From Alphaproteobacteria bacterium (lineage in GTDB: Bacteria; Pseudomonadota; Alphaproteobacteria; Micropepsales; Micropepsaceae): 64,000 bases of DNA. A model generated the notes under the pieces. It was given only the letters and a program-made list of their open reading frames with translations. It made no database searches and was not told the DNA's origin. Each line of letters opens with the position of its first letter. The stretch's first letter is position 1. Shown piece by piece: positions 52,908 to 62,719 of the stretch. The stretch is from positions 1 to 64,000 of the forward strand of contig WGMH01000011.1 of NCBI GenBank assembly GCA_016125165.1, read 5' to 3'. Made by a program: the position numbers and the translations under genes.

Positions 52908-53081
52908 ATGACCGAATTCAAAGTCTGGCAATGCACGACCTGTGGCTACATCTATGACGAAGCGGCAGGTGATCAATCGGAGGGCCTGAAACCAGGAACG
53001 CGCTGGACGGACATTCCAGAGGATTGGGTGTGCCCGGCATGTGGCACGCCCAAATCCGGTTTCACGATGATCGAGCTTTAG
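52908..53081 (+). CDS. Rubredoxin
   Basis: A 57-residue rubredoxin: '[19 protein letters not shown]' and '[13 protein letters not shown]' give the CxxCG...CPxCG iron site. It starts at the ATG at 52908, 13 nt after the P450 stop. Rubredoxins normally serve alkane hydroxylases or oxygen detoxification; here the context suggests P450 or the nearby diiron protein. Six nucleotides separate it from the convergent sdhB. Confidence 0.93.
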   Translation: MTEFKVWQCTTCGYIYDEAAGDQSEGLKPGTRWTDIPEDWVCPACGTPKSGFTMIEL

Positions 53082-53087
53082 CGCTGC

Positions 53088-53882
53088 TTACACGCTCCGC
53101 TTCACCATCATCTGTTTGATCTCGCCGATTGCGCGGGCCGGATTGAGGCCTTTTGGGCAGGTGTTAGCGCAATTCATGATGGTATGGCAGCGATAGAGGC
53201 GGAAGGGATCTTCCAGTTCGTCGAGGCGCGCGCCGGTGGCTTCGTCACGGCTATCGGCGAGCCAGCGATAGGATTGCAGCAGCGCGGCGGGGCCAAGATA
53301 GCGATCCGAATTCCACCAATAGCTTGGGCATGATGTGGAACAGCAGGCGCAGAGGATACACTCATAAAGCCCATCGAGTTTTGTGCGCTCTTCCGGCGAT
53401 TGCTTCCATTCCTTCTCCGGCGTCGCCGTCTGCGTCTGCAGGAAGGGTTTGATCGAAGAATACTGCGCGTAGAAATTTGTCAGATCAGGCACCAGGTCCT
53501 TCACCACCGGCATGTGTGGCAGGGGATAGATGCTGATGGAACCCGACACATCCGATATCGCCTTTGTGCAGGCCAACGTGTTGGCGCCATCGATGTTCAT
53601 GGCACAGGAGCCGCATACGCCTTCGCGGCATGAGCGCCGGAAAGTCAGCGTGGGATCGACTTCGTTCTTGATCTTGATGAGCGCGTCCAAAACCATCGGA
53701 CCACAGCCTTCCAGATCGACAGTGTAGGTATCGACGCGGGGATTGGCGTCCTGATCCGGATCGTAGCGGTAGACGCGGAAATTCTTGGTGCGCTTGGGCC
53801 GCTTGCCATTGGCCCCCACCGGTCCGGGCCAGACTTTGCCGCGCTTGACCTGACTGCCCGTCGGCAAGGTGAGTTGAGCCAT
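53088..53882 (-). CDS. sdhB: Succinate dehydrogenase iron-sulfur subunit
   Basis: The 264-residue subunit of complex II. '[22 protein letters not shown]' binds [2Fe-2S]; '[17 protein letters not shown]' and '[25 protein letters not shown]' bind [4Fe-4S] and [3Fe-4S]. Start at 53882 with GGGGA 6 nt upstream. It stands alone on the minus strand, about 6 kb from sdhCDA. Confidence 0.97.
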   Translation of the reverse strand: MAQLTLPTGSQVKRGKVWPGPVGANGKRPKRTKNFRVYRYDPDQDANPRVDTYTVDLEGCGPMVLDALIKIKNEVDPTLTFRRSCREGVCGSCAMNIDGANTLACTKAISDVSGSISIYPLPHMPVVKDLVPDLTNFYAQYSSIKPFLQTQTATPEKEWKQSPEERTKLDGLYECILCACCSTSCPSYWWNSDRYLGPAALLQSYRWLADSRDEATGARLDELEDPFRLYRCHTIMNCANTCPKGLNPARAIGEIKQMMVKRSV

Positions 53883-53954
53883 GAACGTCCCCAAACGGTA
53901 ATGCTTCCAAATGATTAGCAAAGCCCCGCCGGGGTGGCAACGCGGCTCGGCGCC

Positions 53955-55292
53955 TCAATTCCCGCCCCTTGGCGCGACCTGATACCAGTCAATCCGGCGG
54001 GTGACATACATGGTGGCCGCCAGCGCAAGGAACAGCACGATACTGCCGATCAGGAGTGCATTGTCCTCGGCCTTCAGCAGCATGTAGAGCAGGCCATATT
54101 GGGTGCCCAGGGCCACACCCAGAAGCCCGGCCCGTAGCCAGCCGCCATAGGCAGATGCGCCATAGGCCGCTGTCAGGACCACCGTTGCCGCAGCGGCAAT
54201 GAAATAGGCGTTTCCGAAACCGACATGTTCGGAAAAAGACAGGAGCAACAGGTAAAATACCACCTGCGCGGAGCCGACCAGAATGTACTGGATCGCATGC
54301 AACCTGCGCCCTGCCACGATTTCCATCACGAAGAACAGGAGAAAGGCCAGTCCGACGAAAAAGATCGCGTATTTCAGCGAACGTTGGACAAGCTGGTAGT
54401 AGTCCACTGGCTGATAGAACAGGACGCCAAAGGATGAATCCTGCAATTGACGGATGAAGTTCTCGCCCGGTTCGAAACTCTGTCCGAAGCCGCGTGCGAG
54501 ATACGGGATTTTCCACTCCGCATCGAATCCCTTTGTTCCGAGTCGCCGCGCGTCAGGCAGAAACGATCCGGAGAAACTGGGCGATTGCCAATTCGAGCGC
54601 ATCGACGCGGTGGTGTTCTCGCCGAGCGGCGCCAGCTTCAGTTCGCGTGTGCCACACAGGGCGATACCGGTTTGCAGATCTAGCTGGCCCGGTTGCCCCC
54701 TGAGCCCCAGCGACGCATGGATGCCCGCAACGCCTGGATAATCTCGCCCCGCACTGGGTTCAAAATCGCGCTTGTCGCCATTGACGCTGATAACGGCATT
54801 GCCGGTCAATCCATGTGTGTCTCCGACGATGACGCTTGTATAGGCACGATCCCAATGCGCTTCCGCATCGGCGGGAATTAGAGCTTTCAGCGACTCGGCG
54901 GAGAACACCGCATGAATGCCAAGATTTGTACGATAGACCGGAACATCGAACAGGCCACGATGCCGTTCCTCCACATTCGCTTGCGCCACTAGTTGCAGCA
55001 TGTCTGGCAAAAGCGCAGCAACGCTATCGGCGTGTGTGATCGTGGTTTTGCCGTCGACGACCGTTTCATACGTTCGGGTGAAGGGCACAAACACAATGGG
55101 CCCGGCAACGGTTTGCGGTCCGCCCCATCCGCCCGCGATATCCTGCCAGACTTCCGATGCGTAGCCCTGTCTGTCGGACAGCACGAGTTGCACAAGAAAG
55201 AGCGGCACGGCCATAAGAATTGTCAGGCCTGCGACGAGCAGGAGTTTCAGGCCGGGCGTTCTGAGCGCCGCCGCTGTTTGTTCAGACGTCAT
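53955..55292 (-). CDS. creD: Cell envelope integrity protein CreD
   Basis: A 445-residue inner-membrane protein. One N-terminal helix ('LLLVAGLTILMAVPLFLVQ'), a periplasmic domain of about 280 residues ('RQGYASEVWQDIAGGWGGPQTVAGP'), then five or six C-terminal helices ('RSLKYAIFFVGLAFLLFFVMEI', 'IQYILVGSAQVVFYLLLLSFSEH') typical of CreD. Start at 55292, GGAGGGG about 6 nt upstream. No creBC two-component genes are nearby, so control is unknown. Confidence 0.93.
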   Translation of the reverse strand: MTSEQTAAALRTPGLKLLLVAGLTILMAVPLFLVQLVLSDRQGYASEVWQDIAGGWGGPQTVAGPIVFVPFTRTYETVVDGKTTITHADSVAALLPDMLQLVAQANVEERHRGLFDVPVYRTNLGIHAVFSAESLKALIPADAEAHWDRAYTSVIVGDTHGLTGNAVISVNGDKRDFEPSAGRDYPGVAGIHASLGLRGQPGQLDLQTGIALCGTRELKLAPLGENTTASMRSNWQSPSFSGSFLPDARRLGTKGFDAEWKIPYLARGFGQSFEPGENFIRQLQDSSFGVLFYQPVDYYQLVQRSLKYAIFFVGLAFLLFFVMEIVAGRRLHAIQYILVGSAQVVFYLLLLSFSEHVGFGNAYFIAAAATVVLTAAYGASAYGGWLRAGLLGVALGTQYGLLYMLLKAEDNALLIGSIVLFLALAATMYVTRRIDWYQVAPRGGN

Positions 55293-55402
55293 GGTATCCC
55301 CTCCACAAGGATGAGATCCAAGGGTGCTGCGCCAACCGTGGCGCAATCACGGCGGCAGCACGGCACTTTTCCGGTCAATCGCTGATCGTATTGCGGCTGG
55401 GG

Positions 55403-57130
55403 CTAAATCGCGCCCATCTGCTCAAATGTCCATGCCACTTCGACCGGCTGATCCTTGACCGTGCCGGATATGACGATCTGCTCCGTTCGCCGCACCGGTG
55501 CGCCGCCGAGATAGATACTCTCTTCAATGCTGAGATTGCCACCGCAGCGAAAGCGCCACCCCTCCCCGTTGGGTAGCTTCAGGATGATGCCTCCGCCTTG
55601 CGAAGTCGACATCCGCACATCGGGATGAATATGAAAGCGCACAGCGAAAGGCGTGGTCTGCTTGCGGCCTTGTACGGGAAGAATCGCATCGCAACCCGTG
55701 AGATGCGAACCTTGTTGGGACAGCGTCACTGTGCGCTGGTGGCGAAGCCCGAACGGCCTGAGATAGCCGTCATGTACCGCTTCCACCGTGCGACCGTGGA
55801 GATTTTCGCCGCGGCTGGTCGTCACTTCGCGGGGGCCGCCCAGAAGCCGCGCGCCCAGAATATCGCGCGCCGTACCTGCAGATAGTACCGAAGCGGTCGA
55901 AGTATCTGCGATGGTGACAGTGGAGTGCGCCGCCGTTGCTCTGAGCGCGCTATCCCATTTGGAATTGGCCTCGCCCGCGCTACCGCAATTCACGACAATA
56001 CGGTACGGACCGGCACTGAATTCGAACGCGAGCGGACTTGCGTGGGCGTCGTTTGAAAAGGCGCCATATGGCGGCGTTCCGCAATCCATGATGAAGAGCG
56101 ACTTGCCCGAAGCCAAACGCTGATATCCGGAATGGGGCGCATGGAGAAATGGCTGCCCCCGCACTTCATCGCGCGCAAGAATACCTGCAATCATGCGTGG
56201 ATCGCATTCGCGGCCCCCGTTGAACAGCGCCAGCCCGCCATCACCATGACGGAAGAAACGCAGCATGGGGGCCATACGGTCATGGGCACTGCGAATGGTA
56301 TGTGGAATCGGATGTTCGATCGCTGTCAATGCATCGGCCACCATCACGATATGACGAAAGGCATGGACCAGAGCTTCCGGCGAACGCGATGTGTGCCCGC
56401 CGTCGGGAAGAATTTGTTCCGCGATTTCCTGCTCAAGACGAAGCAGCCCTGCCTCAAGCCGTTTAGGATTGTCATTCAGGCAAGCGCCTGACAGCGCGAA
56501 TGCAGTCGCCGCTTCCAGACGCGGCAAACCGGCGGGCGCATCCTCTGCGGTGCGCGCCAGCAGCTTTACCTGCTCGCGCAGCGACACGAAAACCTTGGAA
56601 CGCCACAACACATCAGAGTTGGCGAGCACGAAGCGGCCGTGCGCGAACAGGTGGATCAGCCGGCGCGCGACCACTTGCGGCTCGAAAGCCGGTTCAGAAT
56701 AGCGCGCATTGCGACGCAGCCATTGCGACAACAGATTGGTCGCCAATGTCCGCGAGGCGTCGCCCCCTGCCGCGGAGAGCGGCGGAAGCCACGCAAAAGA
56801 CTGAAGCGCGTCGTTCCAGGCAGGCGTAGGCGCAGGCTGATCGAATATCGAACCCTCCTTCACGTCCACTGCATCGCCGCCAAAACGAAAACGCCCACGC
56901 AACAGTGCATCGGCATCTTCGAGACGCCTTGGCAACGCGTCATATGGGTAAAATGTGATGTGGTCGCAGAGCTTTCCCTTCAGAAAACTGCGATAGATGA
57001 AACCGCGCCGCCACAAAATACGGAACGGCCTCATCGCGCGGCGTAACAAGCCGCGCGCGATTTCCGGCCACAGGCTTATCGGTGCGCCTTGCCGCCTGGG
57101 TGCTTTTGCGGGCGTCTGCGGCTGGGACAC
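55403..57130 (-). CDS. Heparinase II/III family protein
   Basis: A 575-residue protein. The N-terminal 300 residues are an alpha/alpha toroid ('PAWNDALQSFAWLPPLSA', 'EIAEQILPDGGHTSRSPEALVHAF'), the rest a beta-sandwich of the heparinase II/III type ('YGAFSNDAHASPLAFEFSAG', 'AHSTVTIADTSTA'). It resembles predicted uronate-polymer lyases. No clear signal peptide. GTG at 57130 lies 5 nt after the rpe stop with AGG 4 nt upstream, so it is coupled to rpe. Substrate unknown; a glycosaminoglycan-like or capsular polymer is a guess. Confidence 0.85.
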   Translation of the reverse strand: MSQPQTPAKAPRRQGAPISLWPEIARGLLRRAMRPFRILWRRGFIYRSFLKGKLCDHITFYPYDALPRRLEDADALLRGRFRFGGDAVDVKEGSIFDQPAPTPAWNDALQSFAWLPPLSAAGGDASRTLATNLLSQWLRRNARYSEPAFEPQVVARRLIHLFAHGRFVLANSDVLWRSKVFVSLREQVKLLARTAEDAPAGLPRLEAATAFALSGACLNDNPKRLEAGLLRLEQEIAEQILPDGGHTSRSPEALVHAFRHIVMVADALTAIEHPIPHTIRSAHDRMAPMLRFFRHGDGGLALFNGGRECDPRMIAGILARDEVRGQPFLHAPHSGYQRLASGKSLFIMDCGTPPYGAFSNDAHASPLAFEFSAGPYRIVVNCGSAGEANSKWDSALRATAAHSTVTIADTSTASVLSAGTARDILGARLLGGPREVTTSRGENLHGRTVEAVHDGYLRPFGLRHQRTVTLSQQGSHLTGCDAILPVQGRKQTTPFAVRFHIHPDVRMSTSQGGGIILKLPNGEGWRFRCGGNLSIEESIYLGGAPVRRTEQIVISGTVKDQPVEVAWTFEQMGAI

Positions 57131-57134
57131 ACGC

Positions 57135-57797
57135 CTATCCCCGCAATGCCGCAATGTTGGCCGCATAATGCGAAGAACCGCCCTTGAAGACGGATGTTCC
57201 GGCCACCAGCACATTCGCGCCCGCGTCGATCGCTTGTTTCGCTGTTACTGGCGTGATGCCGCCGTCGACTTCCAGCGCAATTTGGCGGCCAGACCTGACA
57301 ATCAAATTCGCCGCGGCTTCAATCTTCCTGAGCTGGCTTGAAATGAAAGATTGCCCGCCAAAGCCGGGGTTGACGCTCATGATAAGCACCAGATCGACAA
57401 GATCGATCACGTTATCCAGCGCATCCACCGGCGTTCCGGGGTTCAGCACCACGCCCGGTTTTTTGCCAAAGCTGCGGATCAGTTGAAGGGTCCGGTGCAC
57501 ATGGGGGCCTGCTTCCGGGTGCACGGTAATGCCGTCTGCGCCCGCGCTGGCGAAGGCCTCGATGAAGGGATCGACGGGCGAGATCATCAGATGCACGTCG
57601 AAGGGCTTGGTGGTGTGGGGCCGCAGCGCCTTCACCACAGCCGGACCGATCGTGATGTTGGGCACGAAATGCCCGTCCATTACATCGACATGGATGAGAT
57701 CTGCGCCCGCTTCCGAAATGGCCCGCACCTCCTCGCCCAATCGCGCGAAATCGGCGGAAAGTATGGAAGGCGCGATGCGGATGGGGCTGGCGACCAT
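57135..57797 (-). CDS. rpe: Ribulose-phosphate 3-epimerase
   Basis: A 220-residue TIM-barrel enzyme of the pentose phosphate pathway interconverting ribulose-5-P and xylulose-5-P. '[17 protein letters not shown]', '[17 protein letters not shown]', '[12 protein letters not shown]' and 'LEVDGGI' give the metal ligands and phosphate loop. Followed at 5 nt by the heparinase-like gene. Confidence 0.97.
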   Translation of the reverse strand: MVASPIRIAPSILSADFARLGEEVRAISEAGADLIHVDVMDGHFVPNITIGPAVVKALRPHTTKPFDVHLMISPVDPFIEAFASAGADGITVHPEAGPHVHRTLQLIRSFGKKPGVVLNPGTPVDALDNVIDLVDLVLIMSVNPGFGGQSFISSQLRKIEAAANLIVRSGRQIALEVDGGITPVTAKQAIDAGANVLVAGTSVFKGGSSHYAANIAALRG

Positions 57798-57803
57798 GCC
57801 CCC

Positions 57804-59198
57804 CTACGTGCCGGATTCCCGCATATCCCGCAAGGCCGCAATGCGTGTTGTTCCCAGCAATGCGAGGGCAAAAACGGGCAGCCACACCAGACGCGATTGA
57901 TACCGGAAGTGCGGTCCGGACCAGACGCCACAAATGAACGCGTTGCCGAGCAATGCCAGAAGCAGAAAAGTGGGCAGGATTCGCGCAGAAGGCGGCAGGC
58001 TCCACGCACCTGTTGCCACCAGCCAGATGAGCAAAAGAACGGCGCCTAGCGCGACTGGAACGTGAAGGATATTCAAAGCATCAAAGGGAAGCTTTCCCAT
58101 CTGTTGCCGTGCCCGCGAATAGTCCGCGATTTGCCTTGAACCAGCCCGCTTCAATTCTGGAAGCGTAATCGATTGCTGCGGGACGATGCCGTCGCCGGTA
58201 GCCACCGCCCCAAATTGCAGCGCGGTGTTGGCGATGGCCCAACCGAGGTTTGCCACCGGATCGCGCTTGAGGCTCAAGGCGACCAGCATGCCTGCCTCAG
58301 TTTCCAGACTGCGAAAACCACCGATCCAGCGGAACGGACTCACATGTTCGTCCCAGAGCCAGGTATCGGCTGTTGCTGGAAAGGAATCCTTGTAGCGGCA
58401 AAGTCGGAATTGAATTTTTGAGCAATTTTCGTCCAGAACAGGTTTCAGCAATCCGTCCTGCATGAGCCGGGCCGAGAGAAAAACGGCACCGGACCGGCTG
58501 ATAAACACCTGCCTCGTGAAGGCGTAGTTGGCACCAATGACAAGCGCGAACGCGACGGCGAGCGACAGCATCGGCCCCGCCAAGAACGGCACCGGAAGGC
58601 CACGTCCATCAAGCCATCTGCGGGGTGCGAACTTCACCACCGCAAGTATCAATACGAGACCCGCCGTCACACCCAGATGCGTCATGTGAACTGCGGCACT
58701 AAGAGCGGTCACGATGATCAGAAGCGCGCGCCGGCACGGGCCAAGCAATGAATTGTGAAAAGCCAGAAGGTACACACCGGCGACCGCAACGGCGGCAAAA
58801 CAGTCTGGCTGAATTTGGCCTGCATACCAGGGCGCGCTGGTGCCAATCACCGTCGCTATCCCCAATGCAAGAAAGCCTTGTAGCGGCAGCATTGGCCGCA
58901 AGGCGCGCGACAATTCGACCATGACATAGGCCATGATCGCGGACTGCACCGCCGCCACAATCCACAAATTCGGCGAAGGTCCCGCTATCCGCAGAAACAG
59001 CGAATAGACCGGCGAACGCGACGCAATGAACACGTGGGCAAAGCCTTGCAGGAGATAGGCACCGGTATCGTAGAAAATTATGGGGAAACCGTTCAGCAGG
59101 GCTGCAGACAACAGCATCAACGACAATGTGACAATTGCCACACTTTCGCTCAGGGCGCCCGCGATCGGGCGGCGCAATATTGCGGGCACAACATTCAT
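57804..59198 (-). CDS. Polytopic membrane protein of unknown function (GT-C-like)
   Basis: A 464-residue protein with about ten hydrophobic helices. A short loop 'FYDTGAYLLQGFAHVF' after the first helix recalls the acidic DxD-type loop of GT-C glycosyltransferases, but I cannot name a family. Start taken as the ATG at 59198; the first 13 residues of the track ORF are uncertain. It precedes rpe by 6 nt, so it may be the first gene of the unit rpe/heparinase-like. Confidence 0.6.
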   Translation of the reverse strand: MNVVPAILRRPIAGALSESVAIVTLSLMLLSAALLNGFPIIFYDTGAYLLQGFAHVFIASRSPVYSLFLRIAGPSPNLWIVAAVQSAIMAYVMVELSRALRPMLPLQGFLALGIATVIGTSAPWYAGQIQPDCFAAVAVAGVYLLAFHNSLLGPCRRALLIIVTALSAAVHMTHLGVTAGLVLILAVVKFAPRRWLDGRGLPVPFLAGPMLSLAVAFALVIGANYAFTRQVFISRSGAVFLSARLMQDGLLKPVLDENCSKIQFRLCRYKDSFPATADTWLWDEHVSPFRWIGGFRSLETEAGMLVALSLKRDPVANLGWAIANTALQFGAVATGDGIVPQQSITLPELKRAGSRQIADYSRARQQMGKLPFDALNILHVPVALGAVLLLIWLVATGAWSLPPSARILPTFLLLALLGNAFICGVWSGPHFRYQSRLVWLPVFALALLGTTRIAALRDMRESGT

Positions 59199-59289
59199 GC
59201 AGGGATGCCCCAGCCACCGGCCGGCTACGTAGCGCACTGCAGCGCACGCGCCAATGGCGGCGCACCGACCATGCGCTTAAGATTTGCGG

Positions 59290-59820
59290 ATGAACCAGCC
59301 TGGCCCCATCAGTTTTCGGCGCCTCGCCGAGGATGACCTTGCGCTGTTGTCTGGCTGGCTGAACCGGGAGCACCTGCGCCCATTCTACCAAAAGACGCCG
59401 GTATCCATGGACGAGGTTCGGAAGAAATACCTTCCGCGCATTGAGGGGCGTGTGCCTGCGCACTGTCACCTGGCAATCATGCGGAACAACCCAATCGGCT
59501 ACCTGCAATGCTATCGGATTGCCGATTGGCCGGACTGGAAGGCTTTGACAGGGATTACAGATGGCATCGGCACTGATCTTTTTCTGGGCGAGCCAGACCT
59601 GCTGGGACAAGGAATCGGCACGGCCATGCTTGACGGCTATTTGCGGGAGGTGGCGCTCTGCCTGTTCCCTGAAGAACAGGCATGTTTCATCGCGCACCAC
59701 TTGGACAATGCCGCTGCACGCGCCTATTCAAGGGCGGCCGGCTTCGTGCCCTTTCAGACATTTGTCGAGGAGGGCATGCCCATGGAACTGATGCGGGTAA
59801 TGCGCAGGGATCTGCGTTGA
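59290..59820 (+). CDS. GNAT acetyltransferase, AAC(6')-like family
   Basis: A 176-residue protein. 'LSGWLNREHLRPFYQ', 'IGYLQCYRIADWPDW', 'GIGTDLFLGEPDLLGQGIGTAMLDGYLREV' and 'DNAAARAYSRAAGFV' follow the acetyltransferase pattern of aminoglycoside 6'-N-acetyltransferases and siderophore (IucB-like) enzymes. Whether it inactivates aminoglycosides cannot be told. Start ATG at 59290 lacks a clear ribosome binding site; a TTG two codons earlier is possible. Divergent from the membrane protein. Confidence 0.8.
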   Translation: MNQPGPISFRRLAEDDLALLSGWLNREHLRPFYQKTPVSMDEVRKKYLPRIEGRVPAHCHLAIMRNNPIGYLQCYRIADWPDWKALTGITDGIGTDLFLGEPDLLGQGIGTAMLDGYLREVALCLFPEEQACFIAHHLDNAAARAYSRAAGFVPFQTFVEEGMPMELMRVMRRDLR

Positions 59821-59848
59821 TCGGACCCAGAAATCCGGCCTTTCGCCG

Positions 59849-59876
59849 TTGACTTGGGGGGCTCCCCTCCTACACT
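59849..59876 (+). promoter_or_regulatory. Predicted promoter of sdhCDA
   Basis: TTGACT and TACACT (four of six) separated by 16 nt, about 35 nt before the sdhC ATG. A GGGG/CCCC dyad lies in the spacer. Confidence 0.4.
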
Positions 59877-59912
59877 CCGGCTCGCTTCGGTACCTCAATT
59901 CTGGGACTTTTC

Positions 59913-60341
59913 ATGGCGGAATCTCCGCAATCTCACTCGGCCGGGCGCCGCTCGCGCCCGCTCTCGCCATTTACCTCGATCTATCGCTGGACGCCCACGA
60001 TGGCGGCCTCCATCACCCATCGCATCACAGGCATGGGTCTGTTTTTCGGGACGATATTCCTCGCCTGGTGGCTCATTGCCGCCGCTGCGGGGCCGGAAGC
60101 CTATGAGACATTTGCCAATCTGGCGGTAACGCCCCTAGGGCAACTCATTCTCTTCCTGTGCGCGCTGGGCTTGATCTACCACCTGCTTTCAGGGTTGCGG
60201 CATCTGGTCTGGGACGTGGGGCACGGTTTCACGCCAGCCAAGGCAAATACCTGGAGCGTCCTGATTTTCCTCGCCGCGATTCTCGGTGCGGCCGGGCTGT
60301 TCTGGCTCGTTTACAGCCAGAAGGGGTTCATGCCGCTATGA
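59913..60341 (+). CDS. sdhC: Succinate dehydrogenase cytochrome b556 subunit
   Basis: A 142-residue membrane anchor with three helices. 'SITHRITGMGLFFG' is the family signature near the quinone site, and His in 'YHLLSGLRHLVWDVG' is the haem b ligand. Overlaps sdhD by ATGA. Confidence 0.95.
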   Translation: MAESPQSHSAGRRSRPLSPFTSIYRWTPTMAASITHRITGMGLFFGTIFLAWWLIAAAAGPEAYETFANLAVTPLGQLILFLCALGLIYHLLSGLRHLVWDVGHGFTPAKANTWSVLIFLAAILGAAGLFWLVYSQKGFMPL

Positions 60342-60712
60342 GCACACGCACACCGCTATCCAATGTTCAGGGCCTAGGTTCGGCAAAATCGGGTGTCGAG
60401 CATTTCTGGCGTCAACGCGCCACCGCCGCAGCGCTCATTCCCCTTTCCCTGTGGTTTATCTTTGCTGTGTTCCACCTGATCGGCCAGCCACAGGCTACTG
60501 TCGTCGCCTTCATTGCCAATCCGGTTCACGCGATCCTGCTTGGGCTTTTCGTCATTGCCGTCCTGATCCACATGATCCTCGGCGTGCAGGTGGTGATCGA
60601 AGACTACATCACCGCCGAAGGCTCCAAGCTTCTCACGCTGCTTCTGGCAAAGGCATTCACCTGGCTTGTGGGGGCGGCCTGTCTGTTCGCCATCATCAAG
60701 ATTGCGATTTGA
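60338..60712 (+). CDS. sdhD: Succinate dehydrogenase membrane anchor subunit
   Basis: A 124-residue subunit; three hydrophobic helices from 'FWRQRATAAALIPLSLWFIF', with 'LIHMILGVQVVIEDYI' containing the second haem ligand region. ATGA overlap with sdhC fixes the start; the 60 extra residues in the track are out of the real gene. Confidence 0.92.
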   Translation: MSTRTPLSNVQGLGSAKSGVEHFWRQRATAAALIPLSLWFIFAVFHLIGQPQATVVAFIANPVHAILLGLFVIAVLIHMILGVQVVIEDYITAEGSKLLTLLLAKAFTWLVGAACLFAIIKIAI

Positions 60713-60727
60713 GTTGGACAACACACG

Positions 60728-62515
60728 ATGACCGCTTACCCCATTACCGATCACACCTTTGACGTTGTCGTTGTCGGCGCAGGGGGCGCGGGCCTGCGTG
60801 CCACGCTCGAATGCGCTTTGCGCGGTCTCAAGACCGCATGCGTGACCAAGGTGTTTCCCACCCGCAGCCACACGGTTGCAGCCCAGGGCGGCGTCGCCGC
60901 CTCACTCGGCAACATGGGCGCGGACGACTGGCGCTGGCACATGTACGACACCGTAAAGGGGTCCGACTGGCTGGGCGATCAGGATGCCATCGAATATCTC
61001 TGCAAGAACGCGCCAGATGCCGTCTACGAACTTGAACATTTTGGCATGCCGTTCAGCCGCACCGAGGAAGGCAAGATTTATCAGCGCGCATTCGGCGGCA
61101 TGACCTCCAACTACGGAGAAGGCATCGTGCAGCGCACCTGCGCAGCTGCCGACCGCACCGGCCACGCCATGCTTCACACGCTTTACGGCCAGTGCGTGAA
61201 GAACGACGTGAATTTCTTCATCGAGTATTTCGCGCTCGATCTGATCGTGGAAGATGGCGACGTGCGCGGCCTAATGGCCTGGAATCTGGAGGATGGCACA
61301 ATCCACCGTTTCCGCGCCCGCAAAGTCATCATCGCCACTGGCGGTTATGGCCGCATCTACTTCTCCTGCACCGGCGCCCACACCCAAACCGGAGACGGCA
61401 ATGCCATGGTGCTCCGTGCGGGCCTGCCATGTCAGGACATGGAGTTCGTCCAATTCCATCCCACCGGCATATATGGCGTCGGCACCCTCATCACCGAAGG
61501 TGTACGTGGCGAAGGCGGTTACCTGACAAACTCCGAAGGCGAACGCTTCATGGAGCGCTACGCACCGAGCGCGAAGGACCTGGCTTCGCGCGACGTCGTA
61601 AGCCGCGCGATGACGATTGAAATTCGTGAAGGCCGTGGCGTGGGTCCGTTGAAAGATCACATCCACCTGCACCTGTCCCACCTCGATCCGAAAATCATTC
61701 ACGAACGTCTGCCGGGCATCGCCGAGAGCGCACGCATTTTCGCGGGCGTGGACGTGACCAAGGAACCAATTCCGGTTCTGCCGACAGTGCACTACAACAT
61801 GGGCGGCATTCCCACGAACTATCATGGCGAGGCCCTGACGCTGAAGGATGGCAATCCTGACACGGTTGTGCACGGCCTCATGGCCGTGGGGGAAGCGGCG
61901 TGCGTCTCCGTGCATGGCGCAAACCGCCTGGGTTCGAATTCGCTGATCGACCTCGTAGTGTTCGGCAAGGCGGCAGGCATTCAAGCCGCCAAATCGATCG
62001 ATCCGGAATCGCGTCAGGCAGATCTGCCGAGGAACGCCGGCGATGAAGCGCTCGCCCGACTCGACAAACTTCGTTACGCGAAGGGCAAGACACCAACGTC
62101 GCAAATGCGCGTTGCCATGCAACGGGCGATGCAGGAAGACGCAGCGGTTTTCCGCACCGGGGAAACGTTGCGCAAAGGCCGCGAACGCATTGATGCAATC
62201 TACAAGTCCCGTGACGATATCGCCGTGACGGATCGCTCGATGATCTGGAATTCTGATCTGGTAGAAACGCTGGAATTTGAAAATCTGATCCAGCAGGCAA
62301 TCGTATCCATCGAAGGCGCCGTGACGCGCGAGGAAAGTCGCGGCGCACACGCCCGCGAAGACTTCCCTAACCGCGATGACGAGAAGTGGATGAAGCACAC
62401 GCTATCGTGGCTCGACCAGCAAACAGGCTGGGCGAAGCTCGACTACCGGCCAGTGCATACCTACACGCTCTCGAACGAGGTGCAGTACATCAAGCCGAAG
62501 GCGCGTGTGTACTGA
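60728..62515 (+). CDS. sdhA: Succinate dehydrogenase flavoprotein subunit
   Basis: The 595-residue catalytic subunit. '[16 protein letters not shown]' binds the ADP of FAD, '[19 protein letters not shown]' contains the histidine for covalent FAD, '[21 protein letters not shown]' and '[14 protein letters not shown]' form the substrate site. Sixteen nucleotides follow sdhD. No sdhB follows; it lies at 53088-53882 on the other strand. Confidence 0.98.
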   Translation: MTAYPITDHTFDVVVVGAGGAGLRATLECALRGLKTACVTKVFPTRSHTVAAQGGVAASLGNMGADDWRWHMYDTVKGSDWLGDQDAIEYLCKNAPDAVYELEHFGMPFSRTEEGKIYQRAFGGMTSNYGEGIVQRTCAAADRTGHAMLHTLYGQCVKNDVNFFIEYFALDLIVEDGDVRGLMAWNLEDGTIHRFRARKVIIATGGYGRIYFSCTGAHTQTGDGNAMVLRAGLPCQDMEFVQFHPTGIYGVGTLITEGVRGEGGYLTNSEGERFMERYAPSAKDLASRDVVSRAMTIEIREGRGVGPLKDHIHLHLSHLDPKIIHERLPGIAESARIFAGVDVTKEPIPVLPTVHYNMGGIPTNYHGEALTLKDGNPDTVVHGLMAVGEAACVSVHGANRLGSNSLIDLVVFGKAAGIQAAKSIDPESRQADLPRNAGDEALARLDKLRYAKGKTPTSQMRVAMQRAMQEDAAVFRTGETLRKGRERIDAIYKSRDDIAVTDRSMIWNSDLVETLEFENLIQQAIVSIEGAVTREESRGAHAREDFPNRDDEKWMKHTLSWLDQQTGWAKLDYRPVHTYTLSNEVQYIKPKARVY

Positions 62516-62596
62516 GGGAACCTTCGCAGGGGCCTCTTGAGCGCCTCAACCCTTGCAGCCGCACTGCTTCTACCAGATCAAACCGCTCAGGGGCCG

Positions 62597-62622
62597 GGAA
62601 CCCAAAACGCGCCCGAACCGTT
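62597..62622 (+). promoter_or_regulatory. Candidate sigma-EcfG (general stress response) promoter
   Basis: GGAAC (62597-62601) and CGTT (62619-62622) with a 17-nt spacer match the alphaproteobacterial EcfG/RpoE2/SigT consensus GGAAC-N16/17-CGTT. The predicted start would give a leader of about 90 nt before the glycine-zipper gene at 62720. Confidence 0.55.
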
Positions 62623-62719
62623 AGCAATCGAGCCGTTCAGGCCCCGTTCAGGCTTGAACCCCGATGTTTGGGGCAATGCCGGGGGACTACCCGGGCACCA
62701 TGAAGACGAGGAGAACTCC

